In this document: positions 6,956 to 13,980 of the stretch, piece after piece
How positions within the stretch are numbered: the first letter of the stretch is position 1
Layout of the letters: every line of letters starts with the position of its first letter
Source of the DNA: Nitrospina sp.
GTDB lineage: Bacteria > Nitrospinota > Nitrospinia > Nitrospinales > Nitrospinaceae
Reading direction: 5' to 3'
DNA: 24,593 nucleotides
Assembly: GCA_004357435.1 (NCBI GenBank)
Contig: SMVS01000143.1
Coordinates: 1 to 24,593, forward strand
Notes under the pieces: generated by a model
Told to the model about the DNA's origin: nothing
Database searches by the model: none
Seen by the model: the letters and a program-made list of their open reading frames with translations, nothing else
Position numbers and translations under genes: made by a program

Positions 6956-7920
6956 AAACCAAGACCCTCGTATTATTTAAAAGTCCATTGGGCGCTCCGG
7001 TAAAAGTCATCAAACAAATTTTCACCGCGTTCAAGGGCCGTCCGGTCAAGCGCGTGTCCTTCGTGACCGGTTTACACGGTGACGAATTGGAGGGTTTGGT
7101 CCTGTGCCACCGCCTCATCCAGGCTCTGCGCCAATTGAAGCAGACACAACCGGAAGCTTTTCTGGGAGACATTCATATCTATCCCGCGGCCAATCCGTCC
7201 GCGGTGAACAGTGCCACCCGGCTCTGGCCGTTTTATTCCGAGGACATGAACCGGACCTTCGGACAGGGAAGCGGGGATTCAGTGCCGGTTCAGGTATCGC
7301 GCGCTTTGTTCGAAGACCTCAAAGCGCATTCCGACCTGGCTGTTGATATTCATTCCAGCAACAAGCATCTTTTGGAACTGCCGCAAATCCGCATCATCGA
7401 AAATTTTGCCGGCACACTGGTCCCACTGGCCGAGCAGACCTGCGCGGACCTGATCTGGGTGCACCCCATGGCCGGACTGTTTGAATCCACCCTCGGCTAC
7501 AACTTGAACCTGGCTAAAATCCCAACCCTGGTAATTGAAACCGGCATTTGCCTGCGCATTCACCCGGAGTTCGGCGATCAACTATTCCACGGAATGATGC
7601 ATTGGCTGAATCATATCGGTGTGTTGGCGATCCGAAACACGCCCGCGAAATATATCAAAGCTCCCCGCATAATCTATCCCAATCAAGTCGCGCTGGCCAT
7701 GGCCCGGCAGTCCGGTTTGTTTGTCGGCCAGGCGCGTCTGGGATCGCAGGTCAAGCAAGGCGATCCACTGGGTCAAATGCTGAACCCGATGACCGGCGAG
7801 GTGTTGGAGGAGGTGGTCTCCCCCGGAACCGGTCTGTTGTTCACCCTGCGCCAACTGCCTCTGGTTTATGCCGGGGGCCTGCTGGCCCGAGTGGCGCTGG
7901 ACCGGGAACCCGAACCATGA
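6952..7920 (+). CDS. Succinylglutamate desuccinylase/aspartoacylase-like zinc hydrolase
   Basis: 322 residues from TTG 6952, overlapping the ntrC-like stop by four bases. It belongs to the M14-related AstE/AspA family, zinc enzymes that remove acyl groups from N-acyl amino acids. The catalytic set is intact: GLHGDELEG supplies zinc ligands H42 and E45; VDIHSS supplies H134; DMNR (N100, R101) binds the substrate carboxylate; and IETG (E196) is the general base. The C-terminal part (about 230-320; SGLFVGQARLGSQVKQGDPLGQM) is the beta-rich barrel-like domain of this family. The substrate cannot be told from sequence. No other arginine-succinyltransferase pathway gene is nearby. It is followed by an overlapping paralogue that has lost these residues. 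Confidence 0.87.
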   Translation: MKTKTLVLFKSPLGAPVKVIKQIFTAFKGRPVKRVSFVTGLHGDELEGLVLCHRLIQALRQLKQTQPEAFLGDIHIYPAANPSAVNSATRLWPFYSEDMNRTFGQGSGDSVPVQVSRALFEDLKAHSDLAVDIHSSNKHLLELPQIRIIENFAGTLVPLAEQTCADLIWVHPMAGLFESTLGYNLNLAKIPTLVIETGICLRIHPEFGDQLFHGMMHWLNHIGVLAIRNTPAKYIKAPRIIYPNQVALAMARQSGLFVGQARLGSQVKQGDPLGQMLNPMTGEVLEEVVSPGTGLLFTLRQLPLVYAGGLLARVALDREPEP

Positions 7921-8882
7921 AAAAAGAATTTTTTTCCACTCAAACGCCGCTGGGCGAAACCCTCTCCCTGTACAAAAATTTCTGGGAAGGACCGGAGCTT
8001 TCCGAAACCCTGGCCATCGTCAGCGGCCTGCATGGCGATCGGTTGAACGGACTGATGGCCGCCTCCCGATTGTCGCGTTTTCTAGGGGACATCGCGCAAG
8101 GCCGGGAACCGGATTTTAAAATCACCGGAAATATCCAGATCTTTCCCGTCGTCAACCTGCCAGCGCTGTCTGAGGGAAACGCGGCATGGAGTTACGACAA
8201 CCTGGACGCCGACCGGGCCTTTCCCGGTTTGGAAGAGGGCGACCTGACCGAGACTCTTTGCCATGCGGTTCTCCAACAAACGGCACAATCCGATTACGGG
8301 ATCATTTTGCAAACCGCCGAGCCGCATTACACGGACGCGCCTCACATCAAAATGATTTCTGCCAACCTGAAGAGTCTGGCGCGCAATCTGGATTTGCGCG
8401 TGACGCGGGAAATCGCCGAGTTTCCCGCCTTGACACTGCAATTGATCAAACAATGGCATGCCCTGGGAATGGCTTCCTTCATCCTCTCGGCGGGCACTCC
8501 CGGAGTCGTCGACCCTTCACAGAGCGATATCCTGTTCGAGAGCGTTTTAAATTTCATGCTGGTGACCGGATTTTTGTCACACACTCATAGAAAAGGCCAT
8601 AAAAGGGAGCTGGACTTTTACCCGGCTAAAAACGAATGCACTCTTCTCACCAAACATTCTGGAATGTTTTTACCTAAATCCAAGGTGGGAAACTGGCTGA
8701 ACGTGGACCAGACTGTGGGGGAAGTGGTGGACCTTTACAGCGGGGAAGTATTGGAAACTGTGACAGCGCGGGAGGCAGGTTTTTTAGTCACTCTCCGCGT
8801 GCACCCTCTGGTGCATGAACAGGAACCCGTCGCGGTTTTACTGACCCGGAAAAACAAACGCCGGTTCTGGCCATTTTCCTGA
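7917..8882 (+). CDS. Degenerate aspartoacylase/desuccinylase-like paralogue, probably inactive
   Basis: 321 residues from ATG 7917, overlapping the previous stop as ATGA. It aligns along its whole length with the preceding gene product, including the C-terminal domain (SGMFLPKSKVGNWLNVDQTVGEV), so the two are tandem paralogues. The active site is eroded: GLHGDE becomes GLHGDR (zinc-ligand Glu to Arg42); VDIHSS becomes IILQTA (zinc-ligand His to Gln132); DMNR becomes DADR (Asn to Asp99); and IETG becomes LSAG (catalytic Glu to Ser191). His39 and Arg100 remain. The frame is intact and the length matches, so this is not a simple pseudogene. A regulatory or complex-forming role with the active partner is inferred. 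The frame is open upstream to 7548, but that part overlaps the neighbour. Confidence 0.85.
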   Translation: MKKEFFSTQTPLGETLSLYKNFWEGPELSETLAIVSGLHGDRLNGLMAASRLSRFLGDIAQGREPDFKITGNIQIFPVVNLPALSEGNAAWSYDNLDADRAFPGLEEGDLTETLCHAVLQQTAQSDYGIILQTAEPHYTDAPHIKMISANLKSLARNLDLRVTREIAEFPALTLQLIKQWHALGMASFILSAGTPGVVDPSQSDILFESVLNFMLVTGFLSHTHRKGHKRELDFYPAKNECTLLTKHSGMFLPKSKVGNWLNVDQTVGEVVDLYSGEVLETVTAREAGFLVTLRVHPLVHEQEPVAVLLTRKNKRRFWPFS

Positions 8883-8915
8883 GCCGGAATTGCCCTCACA
8901 AGGTATGGCAGGTTT

Positions 8916-9176
8916 TTATGCGGCGGCCAAAAAACTGAAGATCCCATAAAGGGCCAAACTCGCGCCAATGAGAGTCATGATCAATCCCCGGATAGACCTT
9001 TTTTTAAGTTCCGCATCCTTCCGGCCGTCAATAAAAGCCCACTTCTCTTTCCGATCACTTCTCTCCGCATTTTCTTTTCTTTCAACTTTGGCGCACCAAG
9101 TCAAAATGAAAGTGCCTGAGATAAAAAAAGCGACATTCAATAACTGTTCGAGAGTGGTGAGGTTTTCCAAGAGCAC
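8916..9176 (-). CDS. Small membrane protein with two predicted helices
   Basis: An 86-residue frame from GTG 9176 (TTG two codons in is an alternative). There are two hydrophobic segments, about residues 12-28 (LLNVAFFISGTFILTW) and 64-84 (GLIMTLIGASLALYGIFSFL). They are joined by a highly charged loop (KVERKENAERSDRKEKW ... RKDAELKKR). The positive charges suggest the loop is cytoplasmic. The Shine-Dalgarno site is weak (AGGTG). The hydrophobic-charged-hydrophobic layout favours this strand over the overlapping plus-strand frame. I recognise no family. It is convergent with the desuccinylase-like gene, with 33 bases between. Confidence 0.5.
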   Translation of the reverse strand: MLLENLTTLEQLLNVAFFISGTFILTWCAKVERKENAERSDRKEKWAFIDGRKDAELKKRSIRGLIMTLIGASLALYGIFSFLAAA

Positions 9177-9282
9177 ACCTGAGTGGGTTCAAGCTGTCAG
9201 TTCCTACCCGTATTGATCCAACCTGGAAATTATAACAGAAATTCAATTGTTTTTATATCCACCGCATGCGCGGCCAAAACAA

Positions 9283-9302
9283 TTCCGGCGGCCTTGCCGG
9301 AA
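9283..9302. repeat. Stem-loop in the miaA leader region
   Basis: TTCCGGC and GCCGGAA form a perfect seven-base stem around a six-base loop (GGCCTT), 90 bases upstream of the miaA start. No T-tract follows. It may be an RNA leader structure or another intergenic repeat. Confidence 0.4.
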
Positions 9303-9391
9303 GGGGGTCGAATACGTTAGACTTGAAACGGAAGACTTCTTTAAAATAGTCCACCCGGATGGCTCCCACACCACCCAGATGCAGGAAATTT

Positions 9392-12300
9392 ATGCTTCCT
9401 ATAATTATAGTGGCCGGTCCGACGGCTTCCGGAAAAAGTGAAACCGCCGCTGAGCTGGCGTTGCATTTCGACTCCGAGGTCATCAGCGCCGATTCCATGC
9501 AGGTGTTCAAGTATTTTGATATCGGTACCGCCAAACCTGCCACGGATTTGCGGCAAAAGGTACGTCACCACTTGATCGATATTATCGAACCGGATGCCGA
9601 ATTCACCGCCTTTGATTTCAAAAGACGGGCGAGTGACGCCATTCACGACCTGAGCCAGCGCCATAAAATTCCGATCATCGTGGGGGGCACGGGATTGTAC
9701 CTGAAAGCCCTGACCGAAAATTATGAATGCGGGGTGCAAGTGTCTTCTACCATCAAGAACCAAGTGCAATTGGAAATCCGTGAACAAGGGGCTCCCAAAA
9801 TGCATGAGGAACTGGTTCGAATCGATCCCGCCTCGGCGGAAAAAATCGAGCCGACCGATCCCATCCGCATTGAGCGTGCCCTCTCCGTATTTCGGGAGAG
9901 TGGAAAAATCCTCTCGGAACTGCACGGCCAGGACGACGCCAGTGAACCCGAGTTCGACCCCTATTTCTTTTTTCTTGAGAAGCCGCGCGAGCGGTTGTAC
10001 ACAGATATCGATCACCGGGTGGAACGAATGATGGACCAGGGCCTGAAAAAAGAAGTGACGTCCCTGCTCGACCGTGGCTATAGCGCAGAATTAAAACCGT
10101 TTCAAAGCATCGGCTACTCGCAAATGGTGCGTCATCTGGCCGGCGAAATGGACCTGGAGCGGACCGTTTATGAAATCAAACGGGATACCCGGCATTATGC
10201 CAAACGCCAGATCACCTGGTTCAAAAAAGTTTTGAACAAAGTGTCCATCCCGGCAACCACGACACCCGCCGCTCTCAAGGATAAAATCCTGTCGCTCCTG
10301 CCGCAGGGGGTGGCGCTCATGCTGTGGGCGGTGATGGCCCTGGCAAACCCGGTGCCGGTGGCCGCGATGACGCCGCCGCCATTGCAAGTGGCCGCCGAAC
10401 TGTACCAGGCAGGCAAAGCGGGTGAGGCTTTGGAAACACTGGTAAAACTCAATGCCATCGCGACAGACGCAGACACTCTGAAAAGACTCCATTACCTGCT
10501 CGGTAAAGTTTATGCGGACAAAAATGATTTTGTTGAAGCAACCCTCTGGTTTGAAAAAGCTGTTGAGGGATATGCGGAAATCGGGGACCACATCCGTTTT
10601 GATCTTGCGCAAACGCTCACTCAATCTGAAAGCTATGAAAAAGCCCTGGAGCAAATCGATTTCGTGACGCGAAATTTTCCGCAAACTCTTTTGCAACCTC
10701 AAATCAGTTTATTAAGGGCAAACATTTTAGAAAAAAGAGGAGATGCGCAAGGCGCCATCACTCTTTTACGAGCATTGGAGAAAGACCCTTATTTTCTAGA
10801 CCGGGAAAACCGGGACCTCATCCCGGAGTTCATACACAGGCAACTCCTGCTTCACCAGTCCCTGAACCAGCAGGACCAGGCTTATGAAGCCTACCAGCGG
10901 TTATACATTGGATTTCCCGCTTCTGGATTGAGCAAACAAGCCGGATTGAAAATGGAACCGGCGTTCCAGTCGGGTGCGGTGCAACGACGGCCTTGGACGG
11001 TGGATGAACTAGGCAACCGCATCAAGCAATTATTGCGAACCGCGCGTTATCCCCAAGCCGTTCGTGAAATCGAAAACCTGAAGCGGGAAACAAAAAACGG
11101 CCGGCTGTCCTCTCGATTTTATTTCTATTTAGCCCAGGGTTATAGAGGACAACGTGACCGGTCTCAGGCCAACCGGGTCCTGTCCGATTTCATTAAAACT
11201 TATCCTGGGCAACGACGCCTGGCCGAGGCGCGTTTTGAAATTGGCAGAAATTTATGGAACCTCGGCAACCCGGCCAGCGCCATCGAGAATTTGCAATCCA
11301 TCCTGAAACTCAAAACCCGCTCGAAATGGATCGCCACGGCGCATTTTTATCTGGGCCGCATATACGAAGATGAAAAAAAGATCGCACTCGCCCTGCAACA
11401 CTTTCAAACCCTGACCGACAAGTTCACCCAAAGCAAGTATGGAGAAATGGCGGCATGGCGCATGGGCTGGATTCATTTCAGGCAGGGCCGGTATCAGGAG
11501 GCTTATGATCGTTTCAAAAAAACCACCCGGCAGTTTGCCAATGGAAATGATGTCGATAAAAATATGTTTTGGATGGCCAAGGCCGCCGAAGCGTTGCATC
11601 AACTCCCCCGGGCCCTTGAAATTTTCCGGGAAACTTTTGAACGTTATCCTCTGACCTATTACGGACTGCAAGCTCGATACCGATTGGGGATTCAGGGAAC
11701 TCCCCTCTTCCAGCGAGGCCCTTCAACCAGCGCCATCCGGCCTGCGTCCTTTCATGATCCGGCAGAGCAACCGGAAGCCAGGTTGGGACGGCCTTTGACA
11801 GCCAGGGAGCGTTTCCATTTTGTGCGGGCGCAGGAGTTGATCAAGTTGGGCCTGGTAAAAATGGCGCGGTTGGAGTTGCGGGCCGTGGATCAAACCCTCG
11901 CAAGAAAGTTTTCCGAAGCCTTGTGGCTGGCGCACTGGTACAACCGGGCGGGAGCCTACTCCGAATCTTTTAAACTTCTGCACATGTTTAGATCGTTCAC
12001 AGCATCCGGGCATGAAAAGAATTTATCGGTCGATTTCTGGCGGAATTATTATCCTCCCGCTTACTCGAACCGAATCGAAAGCTACGCGCAACAACTCCAG
12101 GTGGACCCGCTTCTGGTCAAAAGTATCATCCGCCAGGAAAGCATGTACAACACCTGGGCTCAATCCTCCGCCGGAGCCCGCGGGTTGATGCAAATTATGC
12201 CGAAGACCGGGGAGCGGATTCATTCTCAAATCGGCCGGGGCACCCCCTTCGACGAGGATGCTTTGTTCGATCCAGACTTCAACATCCGGCTGGGGATTCA

Positions 12301-12553
12301 ATATTTAAGCAATCTCTCGCGCCGATACCAAAACAATGGAACCCATATTCTCATTTGTTACAATGCCGGCCCCAAGGTCCTCAAAAGATGGTTGCAACGT
12401 TTTCGAAATTTAAAAGACCCCGATATTTTTATCGAATCGATTCCCTATCCCGAGACCCGCAAATACGTCAAGCGGGTGCTCAGAAATTACGAGATCTATA
12501 AATTTCTGTACCCCGTCTCAGCGGCGGACTCCGGAGCAAAAAAGTCCTTTTGA
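9392..12553 (+). CDS. miaA: MiaA tRNA dimethylallyltransferase fused in frame to Slt-type lytic transglycosylase
   Basis: One open frame of 1053 residues from ATG 9392 (AGGA six to seven bases upstream). Residues 1 to about 300 are a complete MiaA, which adds an isopentenyl group to A37 of tRNAs reading UNN codons: P-loop GPTASGKS (9-16), D34 in DSMQVF, IGTAKP, GGTGLYLKAL, QSIGYSQM and KRDTRHYAKRQITWFKK. A hydrophobic segment follows (about 300-325, VALMLWAVMALANPVPVAA), preceded by KDK. Residues about 330-870 hold TPR-like helical repeats, and about 885-1045 a lytic transglycosylase domain with catalytic Glu916 (IIRQES), GARGLMQIMPKTG, YNAGP and ETRKYVKRV. Both halves are full length for their families. 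Either a true membrane-spanning fusion is made (MiaA inside, Slt in the periplasm), or Slt also starts internally at 10319. A lost stop codon from a sequencing error cannot be excluded. Confidence 0.85.
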   Translation: MLPIIIVAGPTASGKSETAAELALHFDSEVISADSMQVFKYFDIGTAKPATDLRQKVRHHLIDIIEPDAEFTAFDFKRRASDAIHDLSQRHKIPIIVGGTGLYLKALTENYECGVQVSSTIKNQVQLEIREQGAPKMHEELVRIDPASAEKIEPTDPIRIERALSVFRESGKILSELHGQDDASEPEFDPYFFFLEKPRERLYTDIDHRVERMMDQGLKKEVTSLLDRGYSAELKPFQSIGYSQMVRHLAGEMDLERTVYEIKRDTRHYAKRQITWFKKVLNKVSIPATTTPAALKDKILSLLPQGVALMLWAVMALANPVPVAAMTPPPLQVAAELYQAGKAGEALETLVKLNAIATDADTLKRLHYLLGKVYADKNDFVEATLWFEKAVEGYAEIGDHIRFDLAQTLTQSESYEKALEQIDFVTRNFPQTLLQPQISLLRANILEKRGDAQGAITLLRALEKDPYFLDRENRDLIPEFIHRQLLLHQSLNQQDQAYEAYQRLYIGFPASGLSKQAGLKMEPAFQSGAVQRRPWTVDELGNRIKQLLRTARYPQAVREIENLKRETKNGRLSSRFYFYLAQGYRGQRDRSQANRVLSDFIKTYPGQRRLAEARFEIGRNLWNLGNPASAIENLQSILKLKTRSKWIATAHFYLGRIYEDEKKIALALQHFQTLTDKFTQSKYGEMAAWRMGWIHFRQGRYQEAYDRFKKTTRQFANGNDVDKNMFWMAKAAEALHQLPRALEIFRETFERYPLTYYGLQARYRLGIQGTPLFQRGPSTSAIRPASFHDPAEQPEARLGRPLTARERFHFVRAQELIKLGLVKMARLELRAVDQTLARKFSEALWLAHWYNRAGAYSESFKLLHMFRSFTASGHEKNLSVDFWRNYYPPAYSNRIESYAQQLQVDPLLVKSIIRQESMYNTWAQSSAGARGLMQIMPKTGERIHSQIGRGTPFDEDALFDPDFNIRLGIQYLSNLSRRYQNNGTHILICYNAGPKVLKRWLQRFRNLKDPDIFIESIPYPETRKYVKRVLRNYEIYKFLYPVSAADSGAKKSF
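10305..10312 (+). promoter_or_regulatory. Internal ribosome binding site ahead of the Slt part
   Basis: AGGGGGTG matches the anti-16S consensus AGGAGGTG at seven of eight bases and lies six bases before ATG 10319, in the same frame as miaA. Such a site in the middle of a frame suggests internal translation initiation. The GTG inside it (10310) is a second in-frame candidate start. Confidence 0.6.
10319..12553 (+). CDS. Soluble lytic murein transglycosylase, probable internal-start product
   Basis: Read from the internal ATG 10319 this is a 744-residue Slt-like protein, the normal size for TPR-containing lytic transglycosylases that cleave the MurNAc-GlcNAc bond with 1,6-anhydro product formation. 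It would begin MLWAVMALANPVPVAAM, a hydrophobic segment with an A-A cleavage-like end but no basic n-region, which is unusual for a Sec signal. The catalytic glutamate is residue 607 in this numbering. It is in frame with, and contained in, the longer miaA frame. If only the fusion is made, this segment would act as its membrane anchor. A near-consensus Shine-Dalgarno site supports a separate product; nothing in the sequence proves it. Confidence 0.55.
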   Translation: MLWAVMALANPVPVAAMTPPPLQVAAELYQAGKAGEALETLVKLNAIATDADTLKRLHYLLGKVYADKNDFVEATLWFEKAVEGYAEIGDHIRFDLAQTLTQSESYEKALEQIDFVTRNFPQTLLQPQISLLRANILEKRGDAQGAITLLRALEKDPYFLDRENRDLIPEFIHRQLLLHQSLNQQDQAYEAYQRLYIGFPASGLSKQAGLKMEPAFQSGAVQRRPWTVDELGNRIKQLLRTARYPQAVREIENLKRETKNGRLSSRFYFYLAQGYRGQRDRSQANRVLSDFIKTYPGQRRLAEARFEIGRNLWNLGNPASAIENLQSILKLKTRSKWIATAHFYLGRIYEDEKKIALALQHFQTLTDKFTQSKYGEMAAWRMGWIHFRQGRYQEAYDRFKKTTRQFANGNDVDKNMFWMAKAAEALHQLPRALEIFRETFERYPLTYYGLQARYRLGIQGTPLFQRGPSTSAIRPASFHDPAEQPEARLGRPLTARERFHFVRAQELIKLGLVKMARLELRAVDQTLARKFSEALWLAHWYNRAGAYSESFKLLHMFRSFTASGHEKNLSVDFWRNYYPPAYSNRIESYAQQLQVDPLLVKSIIRQESMYNTWAQSSAGARGLMQIMPKTGERIHSQIGRGTPFDEDALFDPDFNIRLGIQYLSNLSRRYQNNGTHILICYNAGPKVLKRWLQRFRNLKDPDIFIESIPYPETRKYVKRVLRNYEIYKFLYPVSAADSGAKKSF

Positions 12554-12694
12554 ATATTTTCAACCTGTGGATATAATGCACTTCTGCAACGGAAGGGGGT
12601 TCACAACGGAGTGAAAATCAGCACCTGATCCTTGCGGCAAATTCTCGCCACCGACGTCCGCGAATGCACTGGATACAGGAGGGGTTGTCCGGAA

Positions 12695-13003
12695 TCATTT
12701 TTCAAATTTAATGGAACAACATCCCAGATCCAAACCGATTTCTTTTTTCTTTAATATGTATTTGACTTCCGGGTCGATGGAATTAATGGCTTTGTTGCCT
12801 TCCCGGCGGGTGACCACCAAGCCGGACCCTCTCAGGATAGACAGGTGGTGGGACACCTGAGGTTGGGCCATTTTGAGAGAATCCACCACTTGGGAAACAC
12901 TGCGCTCTCCCTGGAGTAGAAGTTGGACGATTTTGAGGCGGGACTCATCCCCCAGGGACTTTAAGATTTTTGCGCATTGACCGGTGTCTGGTATCTTGCT
13001 CAT
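12695..13003 (-). CDS. ArsR-family winged-helix repressor
   Basis: 102 residues from ATG 13003. The ArsR/SmtB winged-helix fold is clear: CAKILKSLGDESRLKIVQLLLQGERSV, the recognition helix region MAQPQVSHHLSILRGSGLVVTRREGNK, and a C-terminal helix. The classic ArsR metal motif (ELCVCDL) in the third helix is absent. Instead there is an adjacent Cys95-Cys96 pair near the C-terminus (GLDLGCCS) and Cys10 at the N-terminus. C-terminal cysteines at just these positions bind arsenite in the Acidithiobacillus ferrooxidans ArsR as I recall it, so As(III) or another soft metal is a reasonable ligand. It is divergent from the ECF-ArsM run. The frame is open to GTG 13033, but the ATG sits seven bases after a good -10 box. 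Confidence 0.85.
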   Translation of the reverse strand: MSKIPDTGQCAKILKSLGDESRLKIVQLLLQGERSVSQVVDSLKMAQPQVSHHLSILRGSGLVVTRREGNKAINSIDPEVKYILKKKEIGLDLGCCSIKFEK

Positions 13004-13010
13004 GCAATGC

Positions 13011-13040
13011 AGTATATGAGGTTCACCGAACACAAGTCAA
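13011..13040 (-). promoter_or_regulatory. Strong promoter for arsR, apparently leaderless
   Basis: On the minus strand TTGACT (13035-13040), an 18-base spacer and TATACT (13011-13016). Seven bases later comes ATG 13003, so transcription should start at the start codon. The spacer contains the inverted repeat GTTC-ACC-GAAC (13021-13031), a candidate ArsR operator lying between the two hexamers. The region also lies 31 bases ahead of the divergent sigma factor gene. Confidence 0.6.
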
Positions 13041-13070
13041 CAAACACTGCTTTATAAATACCCTTGGGAC

Positions 13071-13646
13071 ATGGATACAGCGAAATCACTGGACAGTAAT
13101 TTATGGGTGGAGCGCTACGGGGATGCTCTGTATCGCTACACTCTGGTGCGCGTGAAAAATCCGGACAGCTCGCAGGAAATTGTTCAGGTGACCCTGCTGG
13201 CGGCCTTGCAGTCTCAAAAATCCTTCGCGGGGCGATCCTCGGAAAAAAGCTGGCTGTTTGGCATTTTAAAGCACAAGATTCTGGATCACTTCAGAAGTTT
13301 AAAAATACGGCGAACCTATGAGTTGAGCACCGACGACGACACCAACCCTTATGAAAACGAATTTGATGAAATGGGTCATTTTATAAACCCACCCAAAAAA
13401 TGGCAGATCGATCCTCAGCATGCGGCAGAAAATGAAGAACTGGTTCTCGCGCTGGCAAAATGCCTGGATGGGTTGTCTGAAAAGTTCCGCTATATATTTG
13501 TATTGAAAGAAGTTGAGGGGATGAAATCGGAGGACATCTGTAAGGAAATGGCAATACAGCCGACCAATTTATGGGTCATTTTGCACCGTGCGCGCAATCA
13601 ATTGAAAAAATGCCTGGAAGCCAATGATTGGCATAGAAAGCAATGA
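13071..13646 (+). CDS. ECF-type sigma-70 family RNA polymerase sigma factor
   Basis: 191 residues. Region 2 is at about residues 10-80 (WVERYGDALYRYTLVRVKNPDSSQEIVQ, then SEKSWLFGILKHKILDHFR), which binds core polymerase and the -10 element. Region 4 is at about 125-185 (LDGLSEKFRYIFVLKEVEGMKSEDICKEMAIQPTNLWVILHRARNQLKKCLE), which reads the -35. There is no region 1 or 3, as in ECF sigma factors. The variable linker (about 85-120) is acidic and longer than usual. The last four bases overlap the start of the ZAS protein gene (ATGA). It should direct transcription of its own run, including the arsM-like and molybdoenzyme genes; its promoter motif could not be identified. A TATAAA at 13053-13058 is a possible -10. 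Confidence 0.9.
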   Translation: MDTAKSLDSNLWVERYGDALYRYTLVRVKNPDSSQEIVQVTLLAALQSQKSFAGRSSEKSWLFGILKHKILDHFRSLKIRRTYELSTDDDTNPYENEFDEMGHFINPPKKWQIDPQHAAENEELVLALAKCLDGLSEKFRYIFVLKEVEGMKSEDICKEMAIQPTNLWVILHRARNQLKKCLEANDWHRKQ

Positions 13647-13948
13647 AACCTGACACTTTAATGGTAAAATTCATTATGAAGTTGAGCGCTTGGCTCAACG
13701 CCACCTGCAAGGACACCGGGCCGCTGGTTTCGGAAACGATGGATCATTCCCTGTCTTTTTCCAAACGCTGGCGGATGAAATTCCATCTGGCTATTTGTGA
13801 GGCTTGCCGGCAATATGTAAGCCAGCTGAAAACGTTACGAGCGCTTGCGGAACGTCTTGGCAAAGAAGACGCGCCCGCTGACCCGAGAACGAAGCTGAGT
13901 CCGGAAGCCAAAGAAACAATCCAGCAGGCGCTTAAAAATTTCCAATGA
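13643..13948 (+). CDS. ZAS-type zinc-finger anti-sigma factor
   Basis: 101 residues, no membrane segment. It carries the anti-sigma zinc motif H-X3-C-X2-C (H48, C52, C55 in KFHLAICEACRQY) with Cys22 as the likely fourth ligand. This matches soluble ZAS-domain (zf-HC2-like) anti-sigma proteins, in which metal release or thiol oxidation frees the sigma factor. The start overlaps the ECF sigma stop (ATGA) and the stop overlaps the ATG at 13945, so the three genes are tightly coupled. The C-terminal 35 residues are charged and helical. A thiol-based switch responding to arsenite, metals or oxidants is inferred from the motif and the neighbours. Confidence 0.78.
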   Translation: MKPDTLMVKFIMKLSAWLNATCKDTGPLVSETMDHSLSFSKRWRMKFHLAICEACRQYVSQLKTLRALAERLGKEDAPADPRTKLSPEAKETIQQALKNFQ

Positions 13949-13980
13949 CTGACCCGAATTTTTCGAAAGGATTAAAAAAA

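Noticed and set aside
7548..7916. Longer start for the second desuccinylase-like protein
   Set aside because: The extension lies entirely inside the preceding gene in another frame. ATG 7917 gives a coupled ATGA overlap and aligns with the paralogue.
7917..8882. Second desuccinylase-like gene as a pseudogene
   Set aside because: The frame is intact over its full length, translation is coupled and the rest of the fold is conserved. Specific loss of catalytic residues points to a pseudoenzyme rather than decay.
8890..8917. Possible terminator between the convergent desuccinylase-like and small membrane genes
   Set aside because: The stem is only four bases (TGCC/GGCA) with a 12-base loop, despite a following T-run.
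8968..9216. Plus-strand 82-codon frame opposite the small membrane protein
   Set aside because: Serine/phenylalanine-rich shadow translation with no start signal. The minus strand gives a more protein-like product.
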